NCBI GenBank assembly: GCA_028532985.1
Contig: JANCIK010000004.1
Coordinates: 1,922,001-1,986,000 of the forward strand
Origin: Stropharia rugosoannulata
Lineage: Eukaryota > Basidiomycota > Agaricomycetes > Agaricales > Strophariaceae
DNA: 64,000 nucleotides
Direction of reading: 5' to 3'
The position numbers and the translations under genes were made by a program. The notes below the pieces were generated by a model, which did no database searches, was not told the DNA's origin, and saw nothing but the letters and a program-made list of their open reading frames with translations. Positions 11,539 to 24,372 of the stretch are shown one piece after another (the first letter of the stretch is position 1; every line of letters starts with the position of its first letter).

Positions 11539-14500
11539 CTAGAATCCGCGGCCACCGGTGGTCGTCTGTATAGCGTGTGGGTTCTATGGAAGACATAAGT
11601 TGATTATGCATAAATACAAACGAAAAACGCACTCGATTTCGCTCAACACTGAGGAAGCTAGTTTTCTCTATGCGGGAGGGGTTTGCAAGGTGTTGTCTTA
11701 GAATCTTCATGCCCTTGTCGTGAAAGGCTGATAGCATCAATTCTTGTTCTCGTCGGTACGTCTTCGTGCGTTCATGCGTGATGTGCTAGTTCTTTAGTCA
11801 GAAGATGTATTTCTTTGCAGTTATGAGGTAACTACCTTTTGCCTAGCGAGTTCTTCCTCAAGCACCTTCACGTGCGACCGCAAGCTTCCCTCTGCTTCTT
11901 CAAACGTATTATTCGGCTGGATGAAATCAAAATTACTGACACCTGTCAAAATTACATTAAAAGAATTGGACCTACGGAGATAGCAGTGGAAACAGTATTG
12001 TTATACTGTTCCTTGAATAATTTGTCTTGGTTTTTGATGAACTTGAAATAAAATTATGTCACCGTTTGTGTGACCTCTATATAATATATGAAGAGAAGAC
12101 TAACCTGTCTGGCTTTGTTCAGTTTCTCAGTAACGGTCTTATACGACTCTTTTAGATTGGCATTTTCTTCATGCATAACCAGCAGCCTCTGTTTGACGTC
12201 TTCCGGTAGATCTTTACCAGACAGCGTTGCTCGGAGATCACTGAAATATATATATGAACAACCTCAATAAAAGAGAGTTGTGAAAAGCGGACGATACCCA
12301 AAATCTCTTTCCCTCTGTAACAACTTTTCGCGTTGACCGATCCCTTCACTTTGGAGGTTGACCTTTTCCAATAGCAAAGCATTGACCTGCTCGAGCTGCA
12401 TACGATTTTTCTCACTTAGTTCCTTGCTTTGCTTCTTTAAGCGCTCAACATCTGCTTCAAGGCCAATTTTATCTTCGTTGACTGATTCTCTAAGACTTGC
12501 TAGAATCTCTAACTGGTCCTTGTTTACCAGTGTCACTAAAAAGCAAGAAGATGTCAAAAAGGCCGGAGACAATAATAGTGACTGATGACGTACAGTCCGA
12601 CTTTGCGATGGTCAACTCCCGACTGAGAGTTTCATATTTGACTTCGAGTTCTGCATTGACCTTGCGCAACGCCTCGAACTGTTCTACCGTTTCGTTCAAT
12701 CTTTGACGGAGGGCAATGGCAGCCTCCGCTCTTTGCATATTCATCAGTGTTATACAGATTAAGAAAAATATATTGAAATGAAACATACCCATCACCGAGT
12801 GATTTACCGCTTCGGATTTCCTCTAGGTCGCGCTGGAGAACAAGCTTCTCTCTATGCGCCGCTAAGTAGTCGTTCTCATATCGTGCTTTCATCCTGTTGG
12901 CATCTTCAAGTAAGTTCTCCAACACAAGCAGTCTGCTTGCATCTGCTTCATTCTTTTTGACCGCTTCTAATTCTCGTTGTAATTTTCGAACCTGGAGTTT
13001 TAGATCGGTCATAGTCGTGCCCATGATTGCATCGTCGAGTTCACCCCCGAGACCATGGTCTTCGTCTCCTTCTGCATCAGAGGCTGATTGAGGTTCATCA
13101 TTGTTCGCTGCCAGCTCTGCGGAGAGGGTGCCGGGTTGACTTTTGTCTAGACCTGGTGATGAAAGGCCATTGCTTGGTGCAGAGATACTGTTTGAAGTTA
13201 TTCGACTGCGGCCGGTGCGACCATTAGATGTCAATTCGAGTTCTCGGACACGTTCTTGATAAAGTTCGAGGGCCTCCGCGTCCTTTGCGCGCTCAGCCAG
13301 GGTTATCCGGAGCTTAGTACGACATTGTTCCAGTTCGAAGCTCAGACTCTCAATTTCCTGACTTTTTCCTGAGTTTTTAGTTTCAAGTTCGAGAATTTGA
13401 GTCTTGTAGGATTCCATCAGTGGCTTGAACGCCGCCACCTTGCGGTATTCATCCTCTAGTGCTGCATTCTTGTCAACGAGATCTGCATTCTGCTTCTCAA
13501 GGGCCTGTTACTTAATGGTCAGGACATATGGCTTACATATCTCAATACGAGCGAACCTTGACGTGCTGCCTAAGGTCGGCACCTTCCTGGAGCTTCTTTT
13601 TGTATTTCTCCATAACATTCTCAGTCTTCTGGAGTTTATCAGCAGCATGTCGGTATCTTGAAAGTATAAGTAATTCAATTGATACGCGAGGTAGATTATT
13701 TACTCATCGACTTGATCTTTCAGTTTCACAGCCTCGTCCGCTTTAACTTGAAGTTCGTCAACTTTCCTGGTAAGCTCAGTGATCAAAGCGGTATGTTTGT
13801 CCAGTTCCGATTCTGCCATAGCAAGGTTGTCTTCACTTTTCTGTCTGAGATATGTTAGTAGACAGCAAATAGGTAAATTATTCGATGTACTTACAACTCT
13901 ACCCGTAACCTATCCATTTCTGCACGCATCATTACATCCGCCTTGTCATTCCGCTTGGTATCCGCCTCACGCTGCAATTGTCGTGCCTGAGCTTGAGCTT
14001 CCTCTTTCTCTGATATTGCATCGTCATGGGCAGTCTGAAGAGTACGATGTTCTTCTAATAGAGCTGTATATACTTTTTCCAGCGTTTCCTTTTCTATGAA
14101 TATCTGTTTTTTCTCTGACTGAATGCGGTAATAATGATCATCTCTGAATAGGTAGAAAATAAGAACAATCGTTATAACCAGCAGAAACAAGTAATTACGC
14201 ACTCTGTCATACTAGCCTCAACGTCGTCATGAACTGCAGGAACAACAGCGATTTTGGTCATGACCTATGGTCCCGAGAGAGTTAGATACAGGAAAGATAT
14301 TCGGTTTCATGTAGATTTTCCAGATCCACTCAACTTGTTCAATAGCTTTCATTAGACAGTGTTGGTCTCCTTCACTTAACTCTTGGATTTTATCAATAAA
14401 CTCCTTGTTCTTCTCGCATTGAACACCGATCACAATAGTCAGGCGACATAAGGAAAGGATGGCGTGTAGATCATGGTCCTTTGCTATTGCTTGAAGGTTG

Positions 14501-14858
14501 GGTACATCTAGGCTTGATGTCGGCTTGTGTAGGACATCCGCGAAGTATTGGGTCATAAGGCGGTAGAGACGTTTCAGAGAGCTAAAGCGGAGAACCCAGT
14601 TCTCCGATGGTTGCGCCGACGGACGCGCCGATTGACGGAAGTACGAAGCATCGCTGTAGAATGCACAGAATATCCTATTAATCTCCACAGTAGACAATAT
14701 GTAAGCTCGTCTCAAGCGACGTACACAATGGATAAAACGTCGAATAGAGCGCTTCCATCTGCGAGGTCTGAAACTGTAGTAACGGGACGAGCGAGCTCAA
14801 ATGTCGCAAAGAAATGGAAGAAGGCGTCAATTTCTCTTCTTTCTTGGGAGTCTGACAT
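11539..14858 (-). CDS. HOOK1: HOOK family protein, dynein adaptor linking early endosomes to microtubules
   Basis: Fourteen minus-strand exons (14725-14858, 14335-14653, 14203-14264, 13895-14143, 13704-13844, 13557-13656, 12789-13504, 12594-12730, 12298-12535, 12105-12240, 12007-12041, 11836-11935, 11633-11761, 11539-11583) give 846 aa. Residues 1-155 form the HOOK domain: IDAFFHFFATFELARPVTTV, SALFDVLSIVDASYFRQ and NWVLRFSSLKRLYRLMTQY. The rest is almost wholly coiled coil, with an acidic linker (SASDAEGDEDHGLGGELDD) in the middle and a C-terminal segment with FIKNQDKLF and VKVLEEELARQK. In hyphal fungi Hok1 with FTS and FHIP recruits dynein to early endosomes. Two exon borders are the least certain: the 35-nt exon 12007-12041, where the donor is GTATAA, and the final intron 11584-11632. 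Confidence 0.9.
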
Positions 14859-14946
14859 GGGCGTCAAAAGCAACGGAAGGGAACAGGAGCATACAAGGTA
14901 GAACTTAGGAGAGGTCCTAATTACGTAATTTGCTAGTGTACAGGTA

Positions 14947-16017
14947 TCACATCACTACTTGAATTTCATCGACATCTTTTGCTTCTTGAATGTCATTAGC
15001 AGACTGCCCTTCCATTTGCACGTGTCTGCCTGTGCCATGGACAGACGCCTTTTTTTTCTCAAGATTGTCTGCCCATAATGCCGCTCCTATAGTCGAGGTC
15101 ATGTTGAATAAGAAGCCGACTAATGGCACCACACTCAGCGCAAGCGCAGTTGCACCGAAGCTATGGCCAGAACAAGATAACTTGTAAATGAGCAGTTGGA
15201 CTAATACATCCAAGATAAGATGGACATACGCTATGTATGCACCTCTCCTCTTCTCAACGTACTCCTCCCTAGTGGTTTTATCATAATCCTTGAGCTGGAA
15301 ATAGCGCGCGTGAAATCCTGGACCGCTCTTGGCTCCTGCAAGACGTTCAACCAACGGTGCTATCAGGTTAATACTAGAGACACCATACCATTGTACATCA
15401 AGAAAAAGGCCGTTCCAACAATTGGGATTGAATTTAGGGGCAATGAAATAAGGTACCTCAACATTTCATCCTTCGATAATCTTGCAAGCGGTTTCGTAAG
15501 TGATTTGCCAACTATCTTGAAGCCAGATGAGGTTGAACGGATTTCCCTTCCTCTCTCTACAAGTGCTTGATTTCCTTGCTGCAGCAAAACAGCATCAACT
15601 AAATTCGTAACAAATTAACAAAAATAAGACACCAGAGATACAGATGACTACAAGTAACCCACATAAGCGATCCTGAGCACTGGCAACAAAGAAAGCCTTG
15701 CAAACTATCGACGCGAGGAAGTAGGCTTCCGACAGTACCATAACAGCGGCCGTCAAAAAGGCGAATGGGCCGGAAAATAGAGAGCAGAAAGCGACTTGCG
15801 GCAAATATGTAAAGAAGAATAATCCCGCAGTAATTCCCAGTGATGCTACTATGGCCTTGAGGATGATGGGTGCTACAGACTTGTAAAGAGCAGGATGGGT
15901 GGCCAGGTAGGTGACGCCTAGAATGGGGTATGCCCAAGCGCGCGAAAGAAGCGCATCTTTCGAAAGAATGATAGAACCTTTGAAATGTTCTGTCAAGGTC
16001 GCTTGTGCGGATTCCAT
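14947..16017 (-). CDS. EI24/CysZ-like multi-pass membrane protein (RRT8/LDS outer-spore-wall or lipid-droplet type)
   Basis: Exons 15663-16017, 15389-15598, 15230-15335 and 14947-15160 on the minus strand encode 294 aa. Start MESAQATL at 16017 is preferred over ATGs further upstream because the family body begins right after it. Features: RAWAYPILGVTYLATHPALY, two or three hydrophobic segments (GITAGLFFFTYLPQVAFCSL, PFAFLTAAVMVLSEAY), a central VLLQQGNQALVERGRE and LTKPLARLSKDEMLRY stretch, FHARYFQLKDYDK, and a last membrane segment before a charged tail. The pattern fits the EI24 family group that includes yeast Rrt8 and Lds1/2, which reside on lipid droplets or spore membranes. Biochemical role unknown. 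It lies in tandem between HOOK (88 bp) and YME2 (121 bp). Confidence 0.8.
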
Positions 16018-16138
16018 GGGCAGAGGAACTGATTTATTCAGTAGAAAAGTGCAAAACAGAGACGAGCAAGTATATATGTAGCCGTGCAGTAGCCCCGCAT
16101 GCGCTATGGCTGATGTCATTTCGTATGACGTCATCTGC

Positions 16139-19100
16139 TTAGATCTCCTTTGCGAGTAGTCGCCTGTATTCTACATTCTTAAGTTCTAAGACAGTAACTT
16201 TCCGCTCTGAAAGTGCTAATTTCTCCCCAATAGAACGTGCACGGTTGTGGCAAGAGCTTCGGCGGATACTGTACCACGGACGTTGCTCTTTCTTCATAGT
16301 ATCCACCAAGAGCGCAAGTTCTTGTTCGTATTGCCCAATCTTCACCTCGGTATCCGAGATTTCCTTTTCATTATATGCGAGCTCTTGTACCGCCTTGAAG
16401 TATTTATCTAGGCAAAATTTTCAGCAAAGATTCAAATATTCAAGTAGTTGTAGCACCGACCATTTACCAACCGTTCAAAAACATATCGTAGAACAGGCTT
16501 TCCAGGTCGTAAACTCGTTGGCCGTCCGTCTTTGGTTGTGACAGAGATAATCTCAGCATGCTCCATGTTACGTAGCGCATTCTCATCTCCCTTGAAGGGA
16601 AAATCGACCAGCATTTCATAGTAGCTAACTTCCGGTTTTGTAGCCAACATCTTCACGATTTTCCATGCCTGGTAGCGCGACCACGGCAAACTCTTTCCAT
16701 CGTCACCATCATCACCGAAGGCGTTTTTTCTGAGCTCTACGACGCCTCTGCTAACAATATCTTCGACAGCCTCTTCCACCTTCATACCATGGCGTACTTT
16801 ATGGATGAGCTGCTCAAAGTACTATTAGTACGATGGAATGGTCGATGAGAGAATTAACCTACACTTTCTAGATCACTTGCTCGCCCACCGAGACGCTCAA
16901 TGTACCGAGCGTCCTGTGAGGAAATATGAAGATCAGACCCGGAATCATGCAGTTTCTGTTGGACAAAAGACAGAGAGCTTGCTGCATCGGCATCAGATAG
17001 GGCTATGTGATTCAGTGGTTTCGAGGCCAGGGCTGTTTGGTACATTAATGGAGTATTCTCTGTAGAAGGCAGTTTCGTACCCTTTGTAAGTCGCTTAGAG
17101 TTTTCACGGTTATCGCTGAGAATAACAACATGGGCAATCTGCAATAATGGTAATAAAGTAACGATGAGAAATAAGGGAGCTGTAGATAAAATTATAACGT
17201 ACATGACTCTCGACAAGCTTAGCTGCCCAGCGAGCTAGAACATTTAATAGATCTTCCTTAGCTGAAGACCTCAAATTAGCAGCGTAGTTCCTTATGATGA
17301 TGACCGGCAAAGATTTAACAGCATCCACATCGGTCAATGCTTTCTGCTTGCGTTCAAGAGCATCTTCCTCTTCTTTTTCCTGCTTATGCGAATCAAGAAA
17401 TTTTTCGAGGCGGTCACTCATTTCTCCTTCGAACAATTCATCTCCCACACCTAGCTCACTCATAATCCCATTTCCCGCAATGCAGTCTAGGCGAGGATCA
17501 TGCCAGGTACCCTGGATGATGGCCTGCTGGTGTTGCAAGACTTGCACTTGCCGTGATTCGATTTCTTTTGCATGTTTTATCTTCTTTTGCAAGTGGCCAA
17601 GATGAGAAGAAGAAACGCGGCGAAGGCCTTGTGTAACCATTTCCAATATTTGTTCCAGCTGGTCTGGTAAAGAGCTTGATGCACCAACTACAACTGATCA
17701 GGATGTTATATGCAATATAGGCGGCGCATTCTAACCTTTCTGTCCGATTAGGCCGACGCTGGCCATATCAACGAGACTATTCATGGAGTTGAGGAAGGTA
17801 AAAACAGGCCAATATCCTGTTTGTGTTGCCAACCCAGCAATGAGGGTAGAATCCGTCGAGCTGTTCATTAACTCGCGGCAGTCAATGACGAGAGCATTTC
17901 TGCCAGAGTCACGAATGACCGACTGCAGCATCCTCGTTTTACCACTACCTTGGGGCCCATGCACGAACGCAATAGTTGCTGTTGAATAGACATCAATATC
18001 GCTTAATGACGGAAAACAACGCAACGAACTCGGCGTGTCCGACAAGTAAGCTTGTAATGCCCCTTGAGCAGCCTGGCGTTCTTTCCATACTTCTTGAGAA
18101 TCAGAACCGTCTAAAGGGCGCGGTTTGGTATCTATGGTGTGTGCAAAGCGAGCGAAAGCATTGTCTTGTAGCCACTGATATAGTTTAATTCCTGTGAAGC
18201 GAGCATGGCTTTAGTTGAGAGTTATTGTAACATAGGTTATAAACTGATCACTTCGGTAGTCGAACCAATTCAGCATCTTGGCTTCGACCATTAGGGAGCG
18301 GATTGGATCGAATATCTGCACAATAATTAAGTGCTCAAATCATATGTCTCAGGAAAAGAACTGACAGTATATGTCAGTGTTCCTAAGAGAAACACGATGA
18401 GGGGGAGCATGATCTTAGGATGACTTGACATCCAGTCGCGAATTACGTGCGCTTCCAAAGGTTTCTCATAGTGTGTTCGTAGTCGCGTTTTAGGCGACGA
18501 TGAGTTGGGAGAAGGCAGCTGCAGTCCATGAAGAACGTTACGAGCAATGGTGGCAGAATGTAGGTGCTGGAAAGTAATTGTGCTAAAACGAAGATTGCCT
18601 GCAGGTACAGGTGATGGGGACGAAAGGTCCCTAATTCGCCCATAAGGCTAAGGCAATGACGTCAAGGATTGATTGCAAGAGGCGAATGTACGATAGGAAG
18701 AACATACGCGGCATAATTCATACAGATCTTGTTCTTGTACGTCTGGACCTTCAAAAGCGATTTTAAGAATAGGAGAAGCGAAACGATTCATGTCCTACAT
18801 ATATTATTAGCTTTTCATAATGAACTTATAAGATCAAACGTTACGCACTTCTTTCCACGGAGAACCTTTGACAATCCATAACCCACCGCTTCCAATACCA
18901 AGCCATGTGGGAAGCCCACCCAGTTTTTCCACCTCGTCATTAAGGGCTTGTTGCAGTATCGAATAAGAGTCGAGTCCGTCGGCGGCCGGTTCCGAGGAAG
19001 GTAATACGTATGAGAAGCGAACAAACACGCCTCCATCTTTGCGCTGAGGGTCTAACTCAAGAGGCTTAAAATTATAGATATTCGATAGACATTGAAGGCG

Positions 19101-19333
19101 ATCCTGTAGAACACTGAGCAGATGTTCTTCCCTCAGGGTGCCAACATAATAGCGAGGACTGTAATAGCCGGCCAGCCGTAAACAACCTTAAAGCGTGGTG
19201 TGCAGTAGAAAAAAGCTCACTCCCAGCGGCCAAGTCTGACAGGGAAGACAGAGTCAACGTAAAGCCAGCCCTCTCCTGCGGTACTCTTCGCAAGCGCAGT
19301 CGTATATGCGCGTTTGTTGAGGAGACGGAACAT
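16139..19333 (-). CDS. YME2: Mitochondrial escape protein 2 (YME2/RNA12), inner-membrane protein affecting mtDNA nucleoids
   Basis: Ten minus-strand exons (19221-19333, 18849-19158, 18708-18794, 18366-18647, 18252-18315, 17736-18191, 17203-17693, 16863-17138, 16461-16809, 16139-16407) give 898 aa. After a mitochondrial presequence comes GEGWLYVDSVFPVRLGRWD, then an RRM-like region at about residues 145-225. A single TM (IMLPLIVFLLGTLTYT, about 245-265) follows. The C-terminal RNA12 domain has a P-loop, GPQGSGKT at about 364-371, a VIDCREL strand, and IERLGGRASDLESL. YME2 sits in the inner membrane and its loss raises mtDNA escape to the nucleus. A potential intron inside the last exon (between 16280 and 16210) cannot be excluded; the contiguous frame was kept. 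Only 80 bp separate its ATG from the nucleoporin ATG. Confidence 0.92.
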
Positions 19334-19413
19334 AAGAGGTTAGCGTGACAGTGACAGTGACAGGAGGTTGATGTGAGCTATGTGGCTACTGCGTCTTTTG
19401 TTTCTCGTCGTCG

Positions 19414-22400
19414 ATGGCGTCGCCCTCGAGCAGCGAGCAACGCGATGGACAACAGCGACCAGGCAAGCTGGCACGCCAAAACTCATCCTTTATTGGTGCA
19501 ATCAAGAATATCGTCAAGGCGCCTCTCACCTGGTTCGCCAATCAAGATGACGCCGACAGCAGCACCCCGGGCAAGCGCAGGCGGCAGCTTGACCAAGAGA
19601 CCGCCAACGACCTAATGGATGTACAGAAGGACTCTTCCATGCAACGAAGTAACGGTCTATTAGGACACGACGATGGGCAGTCATCCCACCGTAATAAGCG
19701 CATGCGTCTACACAGTCCCCCCAGGCGAGCATCGCAGCCATATCTCGACCCGCCCACCGCCGTCCTCCGCAATCCTGATCCGGCGCGCAAGTCGTCAGTT
19801 ATACCTCGCGCGTCATCTGCGGTACTTCCCTCTACGAGAGCGACACTATCTCCTCGTCGCCATCTCCCTATTACTCGGACTATGTCAATCGACCCTCCCA
19901 AAAGGACACTCACTCTCAAGGAGGCTGTCGCTTTCAACTTTGGTCCAATGCCTTCTTCAGAAGAATCTCCCGACTATGAGATGGCTATCGATTCATACGG
20001 AAACATGACAACGCCCCCGTCACCTCGTCGTTCTCCACGCCCATCCTTTCGCCTTCGGTCTTCTGTTACACCCCAGCCTCAACATCAGCTTCCTACGCGT
20101 TACATATCCGAACCCCCTGCACTTAAAACGCTTGTATCTAGACCGGTTTTTCTTCATCCGCCTACTGAAGCTGCCCAACCCACTTTACCCCCGACATTGG
20201 GGGTTCTTGTTGAAACTGTTAAAGCGGTATGTGTATACCTGTAACTTACATACATTCTACTAATATTATATCCATTTAGGCGAATGCCCCCGCTCGGCAG
20301 CATAGCTCCCTTTTACTAAATCCCGTTCCAATTCCGGAAAGTCTTGATGAAAATGAGGATGGTAGGCTTTCACGATTCGGAATATTTCCGACGTTCTCTT
20401 ACTTTACTTCTATATTAGCTCCTGCAGAAAAGGCTCTTCATCAGTTAGACGTATATAAGACTCCGTTATTACCTACTCGCATGCGTTCTTCACATTTACC
20501 AGCCTCTATCACTGCTGCGACAACGCCTGACCTCTTCAAATCTCGACGGAAGTCGCATCTGGTGCTTATGCAAGATGAAAGGGACCGTAGTGGAAGAAGA
20601 GGGAAGGGGCCAACTCGTACAATCAATGAGACAAAGCCTTACGCAGGTGAAGGTGGTATGAAAAGGTTACTTGCACGCCGGAAACAAGAAGTAGAAGAGG
20701 AAAACGGCAAGCAGAAAGAACGGCAAGATATGGATACCAGTTCAGAGACCAATCCTGACCTTCAGGGATCTTCGGTTACACCTGGCATTCACGCGACTTC
20801 GGAACCGAAAGTACATACATTAGGCGAGAGCTGGTTTTCAACAGCTGCTTCCACGTCTTCTTCTGGGTCATCTCTTCGTGTGGGCCGTACAACCACTCGC
20901 AATCATATAGCTCGGCCAGGTAGAGCGCGGTTCTCTGCTAAGTATGATGATGATGCCGACGTGGATGAAGCTGAGAGACGCGAGGAGAAGCGTACGGATA
21001 TGACAGAAGATGCGAATAAGATGGTGTCGCTATTCCCGGAACCTGCTGGTTTCACCTTTTCGCTAGAGGTATGTTAACTGTTCTGCACGCCCACTATATT
21101 TTTTAACGTTCCCGCAAGGCCCCGCCCATGGTGGCATCTAAGGGTGACGATCCAAACATGTTCCCCATCGCTTCCCTGCCATTTTCTATTTCTAAATTGA
21201 CGACAGCCACTCCAAAGGATTCGCCATCGCCTTCGTTCAACCCACCCATTGAGAGAGAAGACAAAGTATCATCTGCCGTCATGTCGACCCCTGATACAAT
21301 GACAGAGCGTGTGCTGGCTTCTGAGCAGAAAATTTCGGAGACTTTCAATCAGAGTACGTCCTTGATACAAGCACCCCAAGCCTCGTCGAGTGGTGGCCCG
21401 CCCAATTTCTTCGCGAATTCCAAATTCCTTACGGACGTGAAGATACCTTCTCCACCTCCAGTAATGAACTTTGTTAGGCCTACGCCACCGTCTGTGAACT
21501 TGGACTCAGGAGTAGGGCCTTTCTCTTTCAGCACCCCTCCATCACATGTTCAAGATGCAATTAAACCTGTCAATGAGCCCGGTAATCCATTCTGGGACAG
21601 TGGAAAGAAAAAAGAGCCCCAGTCTCACAGTTCTTTACCCCTTGCCAAAAAGGAAGGTAACGCCCCCAAGGACGGTTCTAGTCTGCCGCCTTCATCTTTG
21701 TTTGATGTTCCGGCTTCTGCTTCCACTGCTAAGACCAATATCGATAGTACTCCTTCAACAGCACCTACCGGAGGGGTTATTTTCTCGTTCAATGCGCCTC
21801 CGGCGACATCATCGCTGTTTGGAGCCTCATCGGGCACCTCGACCAGTGCCCAATCCCCAATAGCAACTACGGCTGACAGCAAAATCGAGACTTCTGCCCA
21901 CAAACCTACTTTTGGTTCAAGCTCTGGCGCCACATCTTTATTCGGAGATGCTTCCAAAGTCACTGCTTCCAGCAGCGTCTTTACTCCCCAGTCAACCTCA
22001 TCCTCCCTTTCGTTTGGATTTGACGCTTCAACGGGCGAACCAGCAGTAGCCGATATATCCTCGGTGTCGTCGTCTCAGCCATCCTTTGGATCTTTCCCCA
22101 CTTCTGGGGCACCAGCTGCTGGCAGTTCAAAGTCACTATTCAGTGTACCGAGTAATAAGGCAGTATCTTTTGAACAGCCAAGTACTGAGAATGAGGAGCC
22201 CAAAGAGGAGCCCAAGGTTCCTTTCTTTTTTGGACAGTCAAGTACAGAGAAAAAGGAAGATAAGGCTTTGTTTTCTTTCGGGTCATCTAACAAAGTCAAA
22301 GAAGAAGTCAAGGCGCCCTTTTCATTTGGGGCTGCACCGAGTACACTATCTACCTCCATAGCTGCTCCTGTTGCCACTCCATTTTCTTTTGGCCAACCAT

Positions 22401-23344
22401 CCACCACTCCGGCCGCGACTCCTATGAGTTTCAGTTTCTCGGGCGGTGGTAGTGCAGCGACTGATGTATCGAACAAGCCGGTTTTCTCGTTCGGGCAACC
22501 AAGTATTGCTGCGCAGGCGGATCGGCCGGTGACTCCTCCGAAAAATGAAAATGAATTCAGAATGGAGGAAAGTCCAACCAGAGAATTACAACAGGCCAGT
22601 GTCAAACCTCCCGAGTTGAGGCCTACTATCGGCGGTGGATCATTTGCTTTTGGTAGTTCTAGCTCTGCTACTGGTAATAACACATTCTTTGGGACGCAGC
22701 CACAAGCGGCGCTTACAGCTACTTCAACGCCGTTTAGTTTTGGCAACCCTACTTCTAATCCGTTTGCTACGAAAGAAGCGGAGGAACCTAAATCTTTCAG
22801 TTCATTTGGCCAAGCGACTCCCCCTATTGCCCCTCCATTAACAACTTCCTTCAGTTTCGGTCAGACAAAACCATCTGAAGATGCGCAACGTCCTTTGTCG
22901 GGCGGTGGTTTTACCTTCGGGGCAACGCCAACGTCAACGACAACGCCGAGTAATCCCTTTTCTTTTGGTGCGGGGTCTGGTTCAAACCCATTTGGCCAAC
23001 CCGCTCCTGCATCAGCTCCAAGCAGTCCCTCTACATTCAATCAACCTTCACCGTTTGCTTTTGGCGCCCCACCAGCTGCTCCATTTGCGTTTGGGTCCCA
23101 GCCTAATTCACCAGCCAGCGGCGGCAACTTGTCCTTACCTGCCTCCGGCTTTGGCTCGTCAACCGGTTTTGGGCAGTCTCAACAACCTTCTTCTCCGTTT
23201 AGTGGGCCGATAGCATTAGCCCCTTCCACATCTGGTGGCGGAGCTGGGTCGTTGTTCACAATTGGTTCTGCTCCTGCTCCTGCCCCCCCTGGTGCTAGAA
23301 CAATCAAGAAACTACCTAACCGCAGAGCAGGAGTCAAACGATAG
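19414..23344 (+). CDS. FG-repeat nucleoporin of the nuclear basket (Nup1/Nup153-like)
   Basis: Exons 19414-20226, 20280-21068 and 21119-23344 give 1275 aa. Near the N-terminus SFIGAIKNIVKAPLTWF reads as an amphipathic membrane-binding helix of Nup1/Nup60 type. A long Ser/Pro/Arg-rich disordered region follows. From about residue 700 there are roughly twenty FG motifs, mostly FSFG, PFSFG and FGQ, in Ser/Thr/Pro/Ala spacers. The extreme C-terminus is basic (RTIKKLPNRRAGVKR), like the importin-binding tails of Nup1 and Nup153. The role is transport-receptor docking at the nuclear side of the pore. An in-frame 57-nt stretch at 20362-20418 has GT...AG ends and could be an intron, which would remove 19 residues. 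Long antisense frames over the FG part are composition shadows. Confidence 0.88.
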
Positions 23345-24372
23345 CACCATCCTTATCAAAATAAAATATATGGAAGAATTTGACGGCCGTCCTCTCCATT
23401 CGTTTAAGGTATAATCCGTATCATCTGCATCGTGGACTCTCCCTTAGAGCCCTTCGTTTTCGTGTATCTATCAAAAACCTTGAACCCGCACTCAATAAAT
23501 CGACGTCATTCATATGCGTACCATAGGCTAGGCACCTCCTAAGCTTCTTGTTTTAGGAAAGCCTGCCTTTCTACGCACTTTGCGTGCTTGGATTTAGATT
23601 GAAGTTGCGAGGTACATCCATGGGCAAGGGCAGGGATTGTCTCTACCTCCCCGTCGTTTTCACTTTTCCTGTTACATCAAACTTGTGGTGACACCTACAC
23701 CTCGCCAGCTGAAGGCTGGTGTTATTTTTTCATCGTTATCGGCGCTTACATACTTAGTGGTGTAATTTTGCATGTTCAGGTGACGTTCTTTACATATAGT
23801 TTTTATCTCGGGCTAACGGCCAACCATTAAATAATAGCGTTTGACATCTATATCTGCCCCTTACTATCCCAAGTCATCGTATCATCTTGTTTGTCTCTAT
23901 GTCACCCATTGCAATTCTATCATTATTCGCCCAATACAATTAATATTAACAGTTGACTGAATTAACGAAAACAGAGCCCTTTGCAATAGACTCGGAGGGA
24001 TTCGCTGATTGGCATGTAATGAGTGCTGATGACCACAATATAAGTTTTGATAACTGATACACAGGCAGTTGTTACAGTACACATATAAGAACTACTAGAC
24101 GGTAGAACCTTGGTAGAACATCAGCACTTCAGTGATAAAAAGGATTTAGGTCAAGTTTGATCTAAATTCTGCAAGAAACGTAGTCTCCTTCACAGACCAA
24201 ATAAACAGATGACAGTCGATCTGTTAATATACGATGTACGCGCTGCTCTTTCCATAATAGGCAATAGTTACTAGTACAAGTGTCATGGTCAAGCGATAAC
24301 CAAGTTTGTACCCGAACCTATTAACATCGTCCTGACGAAGAATACGCACCACACGGTTTTTAGTACTACAAA
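23345..24372. other. Intergenic region between the FG nucleoporin and TRAPPC13
   Basis: This is the largest clear gene-free gap (1.03 kb). AT-rich, with 3' flank of the nucleoporin on the left and the TRAPPC13 promoter on the right. Short frames inside lack splice partners and family pattern. It holds the inverted second copy of the 47-bp repeat (24185-24231) and an inverted octamer, GTGCTGAT/ATCAGCAC, near 24024 and 24120. Confidence 0.6.
24185..24231 (-). repeat. 47-bp dispersed repeat, copy B (inverted relative to 5291-5337)
   Basis: The reverse complement of this block equals 5291-5337 except for one base. Matching stops sharply on both sides. No target-site duplication could be identified around either copy. 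Confidence 0.75.

Noticed and set aside
22075..22746. 223-aa minus-strand frame over the FG nucleoporin
   Set aside because: It is the complement of FSFG-type repeats. The sense frame has a clear FG nucleoporin pattern, and the antisense frame has no splice sites or family motifs.
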